Assembly (NCBI RefSeq): GCF_001426905.1
Contig: NZ_LMFQ01000007.1
Span: 27,235-91,234, forward strand
Length of the DNA: 64,000 nt
Source: Caulobacter sp. Root1455
Lineage (GTDB): Bacteria > Pseudomonadota > Alphaproteobacteria > Caulobacterales > Caulobacteraceae
Direction: 5' to 3'
The notes under the pieces were generated by a model, which searched no databases, was not told the origin of the DNA, and saw only the letters and a program-made list of their open reading frames with translations. Positions 37,415 to 46,985 of the stretch are shown piece by piece. Position 1 is the first letter of the stretch, and each line of letters starts with the position of its first letter. The position numbers and the translations under genes are program-made.

Positions 37415-38818
37415 ATGAGCACTCCCCCTAATTCCGCCCGTCCCGTTCACGTCATCGGCGGCGGCCTGGCCGGGTCCGAGGCCGCCTGGCAGATCGCCCA
37501 GGCCGGCGTCCCGGTCATTCTTCACGAGATGCGTCCTGTGCGCGGTACGGACGCCCACCAGACCGACGGCCTGGCCGAGATGGTCTGCTCCAACTCTTTC
37601 CGGTCGGACGACTGGCAGTTCAACGCCGTGGGCCTGCTGCACGCCGAGATGCGCAAGCTGGACTCGCTGATCATGTCGGCCGCCGACCAGCATCAGGTCC
37701 CGGCCGGCGGCGCCCTGGCCGTCGACCGCGACGGCTTCTCGGCCGAGGTCACGCGCCGCATCGAGGCCCATCCGCTGATCACCATCGCCCGCGAGGAGGT
37801 GGCCGGCCTGCCACCGGAAGACTGGGACAGCGTGGTGGTGGCCACCGGCCCCCTCACCTCGCCCGCCCTGGCCGACGCGATCCTCGATCTCAGCGGCGAG
37901 GGCCAGCTCAGCTTCTTCGACGCCATCGCCCCGATCATCCACGTCGAGTCGATCGACATGGACATCGCCTGGCGCCAGTCGCGCTACGACAAGGAAGGCC
38001 CCGGCGGCGACGCGGCCGCCTATATCAACTGCCCGATGAACAAGGCCGAATACGAGGCCTTCATCGACGCCCTGCTCGAGGGCCCCAAGGCCGAGTTCAA
38101 GGACTGGGAGCACGTGCCCTATTTCGACGGCTGCCTGCCGATCGAGGTGATGGCCGAGCGCGGCCGCGAGACCCTGCGCCACGGCCCGATGAAGCCGGTC
38201 GGCCTGACCAATCCGCGCGACCCGCTGGTCAAGGCCCACGCCATCGTCCAACTGCGCCAGGACAACGCCCTGGGCACGCTGTGGAACATGGTCGGCTTCC
38301 AGACCAAGCTGAAGCATGGCGCCCAGGCCGAGGTGTTCCGGATGATCCCTGGCCTGGCGAACGCCCAGTTCGCCCGCCTGGGCGGGCTGCACCGCAACAC
38401 CTTCATCAACAGCCCGCGCCTGCTGGACCGGTCCCTGCGGATGAAGGTCGCCCCGCGTCTGCGCTTCGCCGGCCAGATGACCGGGGTCGAGGGCTATGTC
38501 GAGAGCGCCGCCACCGGCCTGCTGGCCGGCCGCTTCGCCGCCGCCGAGCGCCTGGGCAAGACGCTGGACGCTCCGCCGCCGACCACCGCGCTCGGAGCCC
38601 TGGTCGACCATGTCACCGGCGGCCACATCGAGGGAGCCGAAGTCGGCAAGACCTCATTCCAGCCAATGAACATCAACTACGGCCTGCTGCCGCCGATGGA
38701 GACCCCCAAGATCGGCGACGACGGGGTCAAGATTCCGCTGAAGGAACGCGGTCGCGCCAAGAAGCGGTTGATGAGCGTGCGCGCCCTGGCGGACCTGGAC
38801 GGGTGGATGGCCGGCTGA
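37415..38818 (+). CDS. trmFO: tRNA (uracil-54-C5)-methyltransferase, folate/FAD-dependent
   Basis: This 467-residue TrmFO makes ribothymidine at position 54 of tRNA using methylenetetrahydrofolate and FADH2. Features are the FAD loop [12 protein letters not shown] (about 13-24), the cysteine in [11 protein letters not shown] (Cys 58) matching the flavin/tRNA-linked Cys53 of Bacillus, and YINCPMN with the second catalytic cysteine. Further on are [14 protein letters not shown] and [11 protein letters not shown]. The ATG at 37415 has a GAGGG site; an earlier ATG at 37403 is possible. TrmFO replaces TrmA in many alphaproteobacteria. Confidence 0.95.
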   Translation: MSTPPNSARPVHVIGGGLAGSEAAWQIAQAGVPVILHEMRPVRGTDAHQTDGLAEMVCSNSFRSDDWQFNAVGLLHAEMRKLDSLIMSAADQHQVPAGGALAVDRDGFSAEVTRRIEAHPLITIAREEVAGLPPEDWDSVVVATGPLTSPALADAILDLSGEGQLSFFDAIAPIIHVESIDMDIAWRQSRYDKEGPGGDAAAYINCPMNKAEYEAFIDALLEGPKAEFKDWEHVPYFDGCLPIEVMAERGRETLRHGPMKPVGLTNPRDPLVKAHAIVQLRQDNALGTLWNMVGFQTKLKHGAQAEVFRMIPGLANAQFARLGGLHRNTFINSPRLLDRSLRMKVAPRLRFAGQMTGVEGYVESAATGLLAGRFAAAERLGKTLDAPPPTTALGALVDHVTGGHIEGAEVGKTSFQPMNINYGLLPPMETPKIGDDGVKIPLKERGRAKKRLMSVRALADLDGWMAG

Positions 38819-38839
38819 CGCCGGCCGTCCAGGGTCGTT

Positions 38840-39640
38840 CTATTTGCCCCAGCGCTTGAGGAGCTCGCTCTTCCCGCCCGAGGTCCTGCCGGCATAGACG
38901 CTGACGCGATCGATGTTCGACGTCACGAAGCACTGGTTGTCCGACAGGAAGTTGAGCTTGTCGCCGGTGACGTTCTCGGCCGAGAGCAAGCCGCGGAACT
39001 TGCCGCAGATCAGCGGACCGCCGTTGGCCAGGGGGACGACCTCGCCCTCCACGACGACGACCATGCCGTCGACCGCCTGCCTGACGCCGATCGGATCCAT
39101 GTTGACCCGCGAGATCATCAGCGGCTTGAAGCCCGAGGGCAGGCCCGCCGCGTCCGTCTGCGGATAGGGCGTGGCCAGGCCGTAGCTGACGCCGAGCGAG
39201 CGGATCCCGGCTTCGCTGGCCACGCCGACGGCGCCCATCCCAGCGCCGCCCGGCACGACCCGCTTCTCGAAATTGGTCTGAACCTTGCGTTCCTCGACGT
39301 GGAAATAGGTCGTCTGGAGGTCCGGCAGCACCGACAGCCCCTGCTCGTCGAATTGGTCGTAGTTCTGCGACGAAATCTGGCCCAGGCCGACGGTGACCTC
39401 CAGCTCGCGCTTTTTGCGATCGTAGCGCCAGCGGGCCGGGCTCTTGTAGGTCTTCAGGTTCTGGCGATCGCCGTAGACCACCGGCAGAATAATCTTGAAC
39501 CGCCGCCCCGCGAGGGCCTGACCATGATCGTCCGGTGTCTCGCGCGCCTCCTGGATGGCCGTGGTCAGGCCCGCGTTGTCCAGAACCTGCGGGGCCGCCC
39601 CCGCGAGAAGTAGAGAAACGGCCAAGATGGAAACGATCAT
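38840..39640 (-). CDS. Exported protein of unknown function
   Basis: This is a 266-residue protein with an N-terminal signal-like helix (MIVSILAVSLLLAGAAP). The mature part is beta-rich, with segments YKSPARWRYDRKKRELEVTV and VVVVEGEVVPLANGGPLICG, and two cysteines near the C-terminus (LICGK, NQCFV). I do not recognise a family. It is convergent with trmFO and followed by 21 bases only. The 180 bases before its start hold no visible gene. Confidence 0.7.
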   Translation of the reverse strand: MIVSILAVSLLLAGAAPQVLDNAGLTTAIQEARETPDDHGQALAGRRFKIILPVVYGDRQNLKTYKSPARWRYDRKKRELEVTVGLGQISSQNYDQFDEQGLSVLPDLQTTYFHVEERKVQTNFEKRVVPGGAGMGAVGVASEAGIRSLGVSYGLATPYPQTDAAGLPSGFKPLMISRVNMDPIGVRQAVDGMVVVVEGEVVPLANGGPLICGKFRGLLSAENVTGDKLNFLSDNQCFVTSNIDRVSVYAGRTSGGKSELLKRWGK

Positions 39641-39820
39641 TGCATCTCTCCAGATTTACCTGAGGTTGTCCCCCTTGCCGCATGCCGGTCAAGACCTCGC
39701 GTAACGCGGCCCCCCCGCCGATCCCCGCGTTGAGCGACATGTCCGCGCGAGCAGATGATGGCCCTCTCGCGTGACCAGGTCCCATAGCCTTGCTCCGGCG
39801 CCGGCCGGAGATGTCTGACG

Positions 39821-40687
39821 CTAGGGCGTGAGTTCGGGCGGCGGGCGAATGCGGCGGTAGCGCGCCTCGACCAGGCCGAACAGCCCGAAGGCGATCAGAC
39901 CTGTCGCGACCAGGCCCAGAGCCCAGCTTCCGAAGGGCTGGCGTTCGACCGCCTGCAGCGCGCCGCCCCAGCCGCGGGCCTCGGCGGCCCGAGCCTGCAG
40001 CCCCGCCAACACCAGGAAGACGCCCAGCGGCAGGCTGGCCAGGCCCCGCGCCCCGTAGCCGACCTTGGCCAGGGGCACGACCCGCCGACAAATCCTGTCG
40101 TCGCAGTCCAGCCGCTTGCTGAAATCCTGGACGAGGCCCTGGATGACGTTGCCGATCCCGAACGCCACGACCGCCAGGCCGGCGGCGATCAGCAAGGTGT
40201 CGCCGTAGGGCAGGTCCAAAACAGCGCCGGCGGTGTGATGGACGGTCTGCTCCTCGTCGACCTCCCGGACATCCTCCAGCTCGTCCAACAGCTCGAAGGC
40301 CGACAGCGCCAGTCCACCGTAGATCAGGCCGCTGACCGCCTGGCCGATCCGCACCGCCCAGGCCTTGGGCGAGCGCCCATGCCGGTCGGCGTCGAACACC
40401 GCCTGCAGAAACCGCCAGGCCGCGAAGCCCGCCAGGCCGACGCCGATCCCGCCGATCAGCGCCCAGCCCAGCGGCCACTCGGCCCAGGCGCGCAGCATGC
40501 CCTTGGCGCCCTTGGCGCGCGGCGTCAGGTCCAGCGCGGCCAGCAGGACGATGGACCCCAGGCCCAGATAGACCAGCCCCCGCGCCGCGTAGCCGAGGCG
40601 CGAGGCCAGCTCGATCGCCTTGGCGACGGTCGTTCGCTGGACGCGCTTGACGAGTTTGCGCGGCGGGGCGATCGGTGATGTCGACAT
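39821..40687 (-). CDS. DUF1206-family membrane protein
   Basis: This 288-residue protein has six membrane helices arranged as three repeats of about 75 residues. Each repeat begins with a GYAARGLVYLGLG-like block (LGYAARGLVYLGLGS, AVSGLIYGGLAL, VGYGARGLASLPLGV). This is the DUF1206 fold, a family without known function and possibly stress-linked. It is divergent from the purine operon, with 265 bases between starts. Confidence 0.87.
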   Translation of the reverse strand: MSTSPIAPPRKLVKRVQRTTVAKAIELASRLGYAARGLVYLGLGSIVLLAALDLTPRAKGAKGMLRAWAEWPLGWALIGGIGVGLAGFAAWRFLQAVFDADRHGRSPKAWAVRIGQAVSGLIYGGLALSAFELLDELEDVREVDEEQTVHHTAGAVLDLPYGDTLLIAAGLAVVAFGIGNVIQGLVQDFSKRLDCDDRICRRVVPLAKVGYGARGLASLPLGVFLVLAGLQARAAEARGWGGALQAVERQPFGSWALGLVATGLIAFGLFGLVEARYRRIRPPPELTP

Positions 40688-40777
40688 GGTTCGTGCCCGG
40701 ACAGCCCAACTCTGGTGACCAACGGCGGGCTCGGCGCTGGCGTTCCCCGACCTCGTCGAGGGTCAGCCCTGTCATTC

Positions 40778-40803
40778 GCTAAGTAAGTGATTTATGACTT
40801 AGC
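40778..40803. promoter_or_regulatory. Candidate purine-locus operator, site A
   Basis: GCTAAGT and ACTTAGC are perfect 7-bp inverted arms with 12 bases between (TAAGT-N12-ACTTA core). A second, nested dyad reads AAGT-N-AT-NN-AT-N-ACTT. The right half ATTTATGACTTA (40790-40801) recurs, with small changes, in three other purine-locus regulatory regions. It lies 150 bases upstream of the allantoate amidohydrolase start. It is a probable binding site of the local regulator, possibly the TetR protein. Confidence 0.6.
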
Positions 40804-40952
40804 TTCAGGCGCCGGCCGTTCGGTCTGGCGCTGGTCGAGGCAGATGCGCGGGAAGCCGTACCGCGTCGCCGATCATCGCGCGCTTTGCGGCTCGCCGATG
40901 TTAGGCAAAGCATGTCACGGATGGCGTGTACGGCAAAGGGGAGCCCGGCAGG

Positions 40953-42224
40953 GTGGCGGAAGCCTACGAGATCGGTGTTCGGGCCAAGACCCGCTGCGAC
41001 CTGATGGGCGTGGAGCCCTACAGCGAGGTCGACGGCATGCTGGTGCGCCGTTTCCTCACGCCGGCCCACGATGAAGCGCTCAAGACCCTGGCCTTCTGGA
41101 TGGAAGAGGCCGGCATGACCGCCCGCCGCGACCACGCCGGCAATCTGGTCGGCCGCTACGAGGGCGAGACGCCGAACGCCCCGGCCCTGCTGATCGGCTC
41201 GCACATCGACAGCGTCCGCAACGGCGGACGGTATGACGGCGCTCTGGGCGTGATGCTGGGGGTCGACGTGGTCGAGGCCCTGGCCCGCGCCGGCCGCCGC
41301 CTGCCCTTCGCGGTCGAGGTGATCGCGTTCGGCGACGAGGAAGGCTCGCGCTTCCCCGCCTCGATGACCTGCAGCCGCGCCGTGGCCGGGACCGTCAAGC
41401 CCAGTGTCATGGAGATGACCGACGGTGACGGCGTCAGCCTGGCCGAGGCTTTCGCGGCCTTCGCCCTGGACCCCACCCGCCTGGAGGAAGCCGCGCGCAA
41501 GCCGGGCGAGATCTTCGCCTTCCTGGAGGCCCATATCGAACAGGGCCCGGTGCTCGAGGCCGAGGGCCTGGCCCTGGGCGTGGTCACCGCCATCGCCGCC
41601 CAGAAGCGGCTGATGGTGCGGTTCACCGGCACGGCCGGCCACGCCGGCACCACGCCGATGAACCTGCGCAAGGATCCAGGCCCCGCCGCCGCCGAGGCGA
41701 TCCTGGCGTTGGAGCGGATCTGCTCGGGAGGTCAGGACGGCCTGGTCGGCACCGTGGGCCGGATCACCGCCCTGCCCGGCGCCTTCAACGTCATTCCCGG
41801 GGCGGTCGACTATTCGATGGACGTCCGGGCCGAGGTCGCCGCCACCCGCGACGCCGCCGTCGAGGCCGTCACCGCCGAGATCCAGGCCATCGCCGCCCGG
41901 CGCGGTCTGGAGGTCTCGATCACCCTGATGCAGGACCTGGCCGCCAGCCCCTGCGATCCGGGCCTGACCGCCCTGCTGGAGAAGGCCGTCGCCGCGACGG
42001 GCCAGGCCCCGCGCCGCCTGCCCAGCGGGGCCGGCCACGACGCCATGGTCATCGCCGACCTCTGCCCCACCGCCATGCTGTTCATCCGCTGCGAGGGCGG
42101 GATCAGCCACAATCCGCGCGAGGCCGTGACCGAGGCCGACTGCGCCCTGGCGGCGAAGGTTATGCTGGATTTCGTCGAGCGGCTGGCGGCGCAAAACCCT
42201 CGTCCTTCGACAAGCTCAGGATGA
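40953..42224 (+). CDS. Allantoate amidohydrolase (M20 family)
   Basis: This 423-residue metallohydrolase of the allantoate amidohydrolase/N-carbamoyl-amino-acid hydrolase group turns allantoate into (S)-ureidoglycine. Metal and substrate motifs are present: GSHIDSVRNGGRYDGALGV, FGDEEGSRFP, HIEQGPVLE, and SGAGHDAM near the C-terminus. The GTG at 40953 follows AGGGGAG; another GTG at 40926 is possible. It is the first gene of the purine operon. The final residues PRPSTSSG and the stop codon come from an R1 repeat, so the natural end has probably been replaced. Confidence 0.88.
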   Translation: MAEAYEIGVRAKTRCDLMGVEPYSEVDGMLVRRFLTPAHDEALKTLAFWMEEAGMTARRDHAGNLVGRYEGETPNAPALLIGSHIDSVRNGGRYDGALGVMLGVDVVEALARAGRRLPFAVEVIAFGDEEGSRFPASMTCSRAVAGTVKPSVMEMTDGDGVSLAEAFAAFALDPTRLEEAARKPGEIFAFLEAHIEQGPVLEAEGLALGVVTAIAAQKRLMVRFTGTAGHAGTTPMNLRKDPGPAAAEAILALERICSGGQDGLVGTVGRITALPGAFNVIPGAVDYSMDVRAEVAATRDAAVEAVTAEIQAIAARRGLEVSITLMQDLAASPCDPGLTALLEKAVAATGQAPRRLPSGAGHDAMVIADLCPTAMLFIRCEGGISHNPREAVTEADCALAAKVMLDFVERLAAQNPRPSTSSG

Positions 42225-42301
42225 GGGTTTTGAATGCGATCGCAGCCTGATCCACGACGTTCCCGTAGCCCTCATCCTGAGCTTGTCAAAGGACGAGGGC
42301 G
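42194..42301. repeat. Intergenic inverted repeat, family R1 (copy 3), inside an operon
   Basis: Arms CCCTCGTCCTTCGACAAGC and its near-complement (one change, CTTGTCAAAGG) flank a 48-base spacer. The left arm encodes the last residues and TGA of the allantoate amidohydrolase gene. Unlike the other copies, it separates two genes transcribed in the same direction, so it could attenuate or process the operon mRNA. Confidence 0.87.
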
Positions 42302-42331
42302 GCCCCTCGACCGCCCTATGAAGACCACCGC

Positions 42332-43555
42332 ATGACCCAGACTTTCGGCGAACTCGACCACCCCGCCCGCCTGCTGATGGGCCCCGGCCCGATCAACGTG
42401 CACCCCCGCGTGCTGCGGGCCATGTCGGTGCAGCTGCTGGGCCAGTTCGACCCGGAGTTCACCGGCTACATGAACGAGACCATGGCTCTGTACCGCCAGG
42501 TGTTCCAGACCCAGAACCGATGGACGTTCCTGATCGACGGCACCTCGCGCGCCGCGATCGAAGCGGCCCTGGTGTCGGTGCTGGCGCCGGGCGACGACGT
42601 GGTGGTGGTCAACGCCGGGCGCTTCGGCCTGCTGCTGTCGGAGATCGCCGAGCGCTGCGACGCCAAGGTCACCCTGGTCGAGGGCGAGTGGGGCAAGGTC
42701 GTCGATCCGCAGGCGGTGGAGGACGTGGTCAAGCGCGTGCGCCCGCGCCTGGTGGCCTGCGTGCACGGCGACACCTCCACCACCATGGCCCAGCCCATCG
42801 AGGCGATCGGCGAGATCTGCCGGCGTCATGACGCCCTGCTCTATGTCGACGCCACGGCGACGATCGGCGGCATGAGCGTGCCGGTCGACGCCTGGCAGGC
42901 CGACATCGTCACCGGCGGCCTGCAGAAGTGCCTGGGCGGTCCCTCGGGCTCGGGCCCGATCACGATCTCCGACCGCGCCGCCGCGCACATCAACGGCCGC
43001 AAGCACGTCGAGGCCGGCATCGCCACGGCGGGCGTCGTCAGCGGCGCCGGCCGCCGCATCGCCTCCAACTATTTCGACCTGGCGATGATCATGGACTATT
43101 GGTCCGACAAGCGCCTGAACCACCACACCGAGGCCGCCTCGATGCTGTACGCGGCCCGCGAATGCGCCCGGGTGGTGCTGGAGGAAGGACTGGAGGCCCG
43201 CTTCGCCCGCCACGCCCAGGCTGGGGCGGCGGTTGTCGCCGGGGTCGAGGCGATGGGCCTGAGCGTCTACGGCGACAAGGCCCACAAGATGACCAATGTC
43301 ACCGCCGTGCTGATCCCGCCCGGCGTCGATGGCGACCGGGTGCGCTCGCGCATGCGCACCGACTTCGAGATCGAGATCGGCACGGCGTTCGGACCGCTGG
43401 CGGGCAAGGTCTGGCGGATCGGGGCCATGGGCGTGAACGCGAAGAAGCACGCGGTGCTGACCACGCTGGCGGCGCTGGAGGCGGTGCTGCGCGGCGAGGG
43501 CTACGGCTTCACGGCCGGGGCCGGGGTGGACGCGGCGCTGGGGGTGTTCGCATGA
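42332..43555 (+). CDS. (S)-ureidoglycine-glyoxylate transaminase (PucG-like)
   Basis: This 407-residue PLP-dependent class V aminotransferase of the serine/alanine-glyoxylate type has features GPGPINVHPRVLRAM, DGTSRAAIEA and VVNAGRFG, and a PLP-lysine in TGGLQKCLGGPSG (Lys near 200). Among this family, PucG uses ureidoglycine and glyoxylate to make oxalurate and glycine. The position after allantoate amidohydrolase and before puuE supports that substrate over serine or alanine. Its stop overlaps the puuE start by 4 bases. Confidence 0.85.
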   Translation: MTQTFGELDHPARLLMGPGPINVHPRVLRAMSVQLLGQFDPEFTGYMNETMALYRQVFQTQNRWTFLIDGTSRAAIEAALVSVLAPGDDVVVVNAGRFGLLLSEIAERCDAKVTLVEGEWGKVVDPQAVEDVVKRVRPRLVACVHGDTSTTMAQPIEAIGEICRRHDALLYVDATATIGGMSVPVDAWQADIVTGGLQKCLGGPSGSGPITISDRAAAHINGRKHVEAGIATAGVVSGAGRRIASNYFDLAMIMDYWSDKRLNHHTEAASMLYAARECARVVLEEGLEARFARHAQAGAAVVAGVEAMGLSVYGDKAHKMTNVTAVLIPPGVDGDRVRSRMRTDFEIEIGTAFGPLAGKVWRIGAMGVNAKKHAVLTTLAALEAVLRGEGYGFTAGAGVDAALGVFA

Positions 43556-44469
43556 GCGACTACCCCCGCGACCTGATCGGCTACGGCGAGAACCCGCCCC
43601 ACGCCCGGTGGCCCAACGGCGCCCGCGTGGCGGTGCAGTTTGTCCTGAACTACGAGGAAGGCGCCGAGCGCAGCGTGCTGCACGGCGACCCGCAGGCCGA
43701 GCACTTCCTGTCGGAGATGGTCGGCGCCCAGCCGATCCCCGACGCCCGGCACATGTCGATGGAGAGCCTCTACGAATACGGTTCGCGGGCCGGCTTCTGG
43801 CGCATCCGACGATTGTTCGAGGAATTCGGCCTGCCGCTGACCGTCTTTGGCGTGGCCCAGGCCATGGCGCGCAACCCTGACGCCGTCGAGGCCATGCTCA
43901 AGTCCGGCTGGGAGATCGCCACCCACGGCTATCGCTGGATCGACTACCAGCACTTCCCCGAGGCGCTGGAGCGCGAGCACATCGCCCAGGCCATCGAGAT
44001 CCACGAGGCCCTGACCGGCGAGCGGCCGCTGGGCTGGTACCAGGGCCGCACCAGTCCCAACACCGCCCGGCTGATCGCCCAGGAAGGCGGCTTCGTCTAC
44101 GACGCCGACAGCTACGCCGACGACCTGCCCTATTGGGACGACCAGCACGGCCGGCCGCAGTTGATCGCGCCCTACACCCTGGACGCCAACGACATGCGCT
44201 TCGCCGCGCCCCAGGGCTTCAACAGCGGCGACCAGTTCTTCGCCTATCTGCGCGACAGCTTCGACGCCCTCTATCTGGAGGGCGAGACCGCCCCGAAGAT
44301 GATGAGCGTCGGCCTGCACTGCCGGATCGTCGGCAAGCCGGGCCGGATCATGGCCCTGCGGCGCTTCCTCAACCACATCACCGCCCGCGACAAGGTCTGG
44401 GTCGCCAAGCGCATCGACATCGCGCGGCACTGGATCGCGACCCACCCTTACAAGGCAGCGAACAAATGA
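43552..44469 (+). CDS. puuE: Allantoinase PuuE (polysaccharide-deacetylase type)
   Basis: This 305-residue enzyme hydrolyses (S)-allantoin to allantoate. PuuE is unrelated to the metal-dependent amidohydrolase allantoinase and has a polysaccharide-deacetylase fold. Typical segments are LNYEEGAERSVLHGD, GSRAGFWRIRRLF, WEIATHGYRWIDYQ, and GWYQGRTSPNTARL. Both neighbouring genes overlap it by 4 bases. The product fits between OHCU decarboxylase and allantoate amidohydrolase. Confidence 0.93.
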   Translation: MSDYPRDLIGYGENPPHARWPNGARVAVQFVLNYEEGAERSVLHGDPQAEHFLSEMVGAQPIPDARHMSMESLYEYGSRAGFWRIRRLFEEFGLPLTVFGVAQAMARNPDAVEAMLKSGWEIATHGYRWIDYQHFPEALEREHIAQAIEIHEALTGERPLGWYQGRTSPNTARLIAQEGGFVYDADSYADDLPYWDDQHGRPQLIAPYTLDANDMRFAAPQGFNSGDQFFAYLRDSFDALYLEGETAPKMMSVGLHCRIVGKPGRIMALRRFLNHITARDKVWVAKRIDIARHWIATHPYKAANK

Positions 44470-44987
44470 GCGCCCCGCCCCTGACCCTGTCCGACCTGAA
44501 CCGGATGAACCGCACCGGTTTCGCCACCACCCTGGGCTTCGCGTTCGAGCTGTCGCCGTGGGTGGTGCAGCGCGCCTATGACGCCGCGCCGTTCGACAGC
44601 GTCGAGGCCCTGCATGCCGCGACCATGACCGTTCTGGAGGCCGCCTCGGAGGACCAGCGCCTGGCCCTGATCCGCGCCCACCCGGAACTGGCCAGCAAGG
44701 CGGCGATCGACAAGACGTTGACCGCCGAGAGCAACGCCGAACAGGCCAGCGCGGGCCTGGACCGCCTGACCCAGGAAGAGTTCGACCGCTTCCACGCCCT
44801 GAACGCCGCCTATCGCGAGCGTTTCGGCTTTCCGTTCATCGTCGCGGTGCGGCTGAACGACAAGACCTCGATCCTGGCCGCCATGCAGGCGCGCCTGGAG
44901 AACGACAAGGCCGCCGAGGTCGCCGAAGCGATCAGGCAGATCGGCCTGATCTCGAAACTTCGACTGCAAGACGCGGTCACCGGCTGA
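44466..44987 (+). CDS. uraD: 2-oxo-4-hydroxy-4-carboxy-5-ureidoimidazoline decarboxylase
   Basis: This 173-residue OHCU decarboxylase produces (S)-allantoin from the HIU hydrolase product. The catalytic histidine is in RAHPELASKAAI, followed by the family's glutamate-rich stretch SAGLDRLTQEEFDRFHALN and FGFPFIVAVRLN. Length is standard for the stand-alone bacterial enzyme. The start overlaps puuE by 4 bases, and puuD begins one base after its stop. Confidence 0.95.
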   Translation: MSAPPLTLSDLNRMNRTGFATTLGFAFELSPWVVQRAYDAAPFDSVEALHAATMTVLEAASEDQRLALIRAHPELASKAAIDKTLTAESNAEQASAGLDRLTQEEFDRFHALNAAYRERFGFPFIVAVRLNDKTSILAAMQARLENDKAAEVAEAIRQIGLISKLRLQDAVTG

Positions 44988-44988
44988 G

Positions 44989-46170
44989 ATGGACTACGAC
45001 GTCACCACCTGGCTGAACCTTTCCCTGCGCTGGCTGCACGTGATCGCCGGCGTCGCCTGGATCGGCGCCTCGTTCTACTTCGTCTGGCTGGACAACAATC
45101 TGCGCGCTCCCGTTCCCGAAAAGGACGGCGTGAAGGGCGAGCTGTGGGCCGTGCACGGCGGCGGCTTCTACCATTCGCAGAAGTACATGACGGCCCCGGC
45201 CCACATGCCCGACCATCTGCACTGGTTCAAATGGGAGGCCTACACCACCTGGCTGTCGGGTTTCGCCCTGCTGATCGTGCTCTACTACGTCGGCGCGCCG
45301 GTCTATCTGATCGACGCCTCCAAGCATGCGTTCAGCCAGGCCGGCGCCGTCGCCACGGGCCTGGCCTTCATCCTGGGCGGCCTAGTCGTCTACGAGGGTT
45401 TGTGCCGCTCGCCGCTGGGCCAGAGACCGCGCCTGTTCGGCGTCGTCTGGTTCCTAGCCCTGACGGCCGCGACCTGGGCCCTGACCCAGCTCTTCACCGA
45501 CCGCGGAGCCTTCATCCACGTCGGCGCGATCATCGGCACGTGCATGGTCGGCAACGTGTTCCTGATCATCATCCCCAACCAGCGCAAGATCGTCGCCGAC
45601 ATGCTGGCCGGACGTCCCGTCGATCCGCGCCTGGGCGCGATGGGCAAGCAGCGCTCGGTCCACAACACCCACATGACTCTCCCGGTCATCTTCATCATGA
45701 TCAGCAACCACTATCCGGTGGTGACGGGCCATCACCTGGCCTGGCTGCTGCTGGCGATGATCAGCCTGGGCGGGGTGTCGATCCGCTACTTCTTCATTCT
45801 GCGCCACCACGGGATCATCAGGCCGGGCTTCATCTTCGCCGGGGTGATGATGGTGTTCTTCGTCAGCGTGATCGCCAGCCAGAAGCCCAAGGCCGAAACG
45901 GTCTCGGACGTGCCTTTCCCCGTCGCCCAGGCGATCGTCGAAAAGCACTGCGTGGCCTGTCACGGCGCCGTTCCGACCCACAAGGGCTTCACCGCCCCGC
46001 CCAACGGCGCGGCCTTCGACACGCCGGCGGGCATGGCGCGTTATGCGGGCAAGATCCGCGAACGCGCGGTGGACTCGACCAGCATGCCCCTTGGAAACGA
46101 GACTCATATTACCGATCACGAGCGGGCCCAGTTGGGCGCCTGGATCGAGGCAGGAGCAAAGACGCAGTGA
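44989..46170 (+). CDS. puuD: Membrane urate oxidase PuuD with cytochrome c domain
   Basis: This 393-residue integral membrane protein has about eight helices (residues 10-300) and a C-terminal cytochrome c domain with the haem site CVACH at 321-325 and a distal methionine in TSMPLGNE. PuuD oxidises urate to 5-hydroxyisourate and passes electrons to the respiratory chain, replacing soluble uricase. Features include LRWLHVIAGVAWIGASFYF and HNTHMTLPVIFIMISNHYP. The stop overlaps the GTG of the TetR gene. Confidence 0.94.
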   Translation: MDYDVTTWLNLSLRWLHVIAGVAWIGASFYFVWLDNNLRAPVPEKDGVKGELWAVHGGGFYHSQKYMTAPAHMPDHLHWFKWEAYTTWLSGFALLIVLYYVGAPVYLIDASKHAFSQAGAVATGLAFILGGLVVYEGLCRSPLGQRPRLFGVVWFLALTAATWALTQLFTDRGAFIHVGAIIGTCMVGNVFLIIIPNQRKIVADMLAGRPVDPRLGAMGKQRSVHNTHMTLPVIFIMISNHYPVVTGHHLAWLLLAMISLGGVSIRYFFILRHHGIIRPGFIFAGVMMVFFVSVIASQKPKAETVSDVPFPVAQAIVEKHCVACHGAVPTHKGFTAPPNGAAFDTPAGMARYAGKIRERAVDSTSMPLGNETHITDHERAQLGAWIEAGAKTQ

Positions 46171-46841
46171 CCACCTTGGCAGAGACGCCTTCGGCCGCAC
46201 CGACCGACGACGCCGCTCCGGCGCCCCGCAAGCGCAACGCCGAGCGGACGCGCAAGGCGATCCTGACCGCGGCGCTGCGGGAGTTCTCCCAGGCGGGCTA
46301 CGCCGGCGCGCGGATCGAGAAGATCGTCAAGGCCGCCAAGTGCAATATCCGCATGCTCTACCACTACTTCGGCGACAAGAAGGGCCTGTACCTGGCGGTG
46401 CTGGAGGCCGCCTACGAGGACCTGCGCGGCCGCGAGGCCGAGCTGGAGATCGACTTCGACCGGCCGCTGGAAGGCTTTCTCGCGCTGCAGCGGTTCACCT
46501 TCGAGTATTTCGAGAAGAACCCGCGCATCGACGGCCTGCTGCGCAACGAGAACCTGATCCAGGGCAAGTTCGTCTCCCAGTCGCGCAAGGTCACCGAGAC
46601 CGCGTTCCCGCTGCGCCGGACCATCGAGCGGCTGATCGACAGCGGCCAGAAGCAGGGGATCTTCCGCGACGGCTTGGACTGGGCCCAGATCTACGTGACC
46701 ATCGCGGCCATGAGCCGGTTCCACCTGGCCAACGGCTATTCGCTGTCGGTGACGCTGGACACCGACATGAGCAAGCCGGAGTGGCGGCGGGCGCGGCTGA
46801 CGCATGCGCTGGAGCTGCTGGAAGGCTATCTGCGGAAGTAG
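46167..46841 (+). CDS. TetR-family transcriptional regulator of the purine operon
   Basis: This 224-residue repressor has an N-terminal helix-turn-helix (TRKAILTAALREFSQAGYAG, then IVKAAKCNIRMLYHYFGDKK, about residues 25-70) and a helical ligand domain related to RutR-type proteins (NPRIDGLLRNENL). A GTG start overlaps the puuD stop (GTGA), with AGGAG upstream, so it is translated with the catabolic operon. It is the best candidate to bind the shared AT-rich elements described here, with urate or xanthine as a possible ligand; none of this is tested. Confidence 0.87.
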   Translation: MTTLAETPSAAPTDDAAPAPRKRNAERTRKAILTAALREFSQAGYAGARIEKIVKAAKCNIRMLYHYFGDKKGLYLAVLEAAYEDLRGREAELEIDFDRPLEGFLALQRFTFEYFEKNPRIDGLLRNENLIQGKFVSQSRKVTETAFPLRRTIERLIDSGQKQGIFRDGLDWAQIYVTIAAMSRFHLANGYSLSVTLDTDMSKPEWRRARLTHALELLEGYLRK

Positions 46842-46848
46842 GGGCCCA

Positions 46849-46985
46849 AGTCCTCCCCCTGTGGGGGAGGTGGTCGCGTAGCGACCGGAGGGGGGAGTTT
46901 TCCGGCGGTCGATCCGGGATGCGGCCGCCGCCCAAACTCCCCTCCCCGTCGGCTTCGCCGACACCCCTCCCACAGGGAGGGGGCT
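46849..46985. repeat. Intergenic inverted repeat, family R2 (copy 2)
   Basis: Arms TCCTCCCCCTGTGGGGGAGG and CCTCCCACAGGGAGG, with inner GTCGGCTTCGCCGAC, separate the convergent TetR and formamidase genes. The middle has TCGATCCGGGATGCGG as in copy 1. The left inner arm differs from the other copies (GGTCGCGTAGCGACC), with compensating bases. Confidence 0.88.

Noticed and set aside
44989..46170. PuuD cytochrome domain as a novel fusion
   Set aside because: The membrane part plus C-terminal cytochrome c is the known full-length PuuD form.
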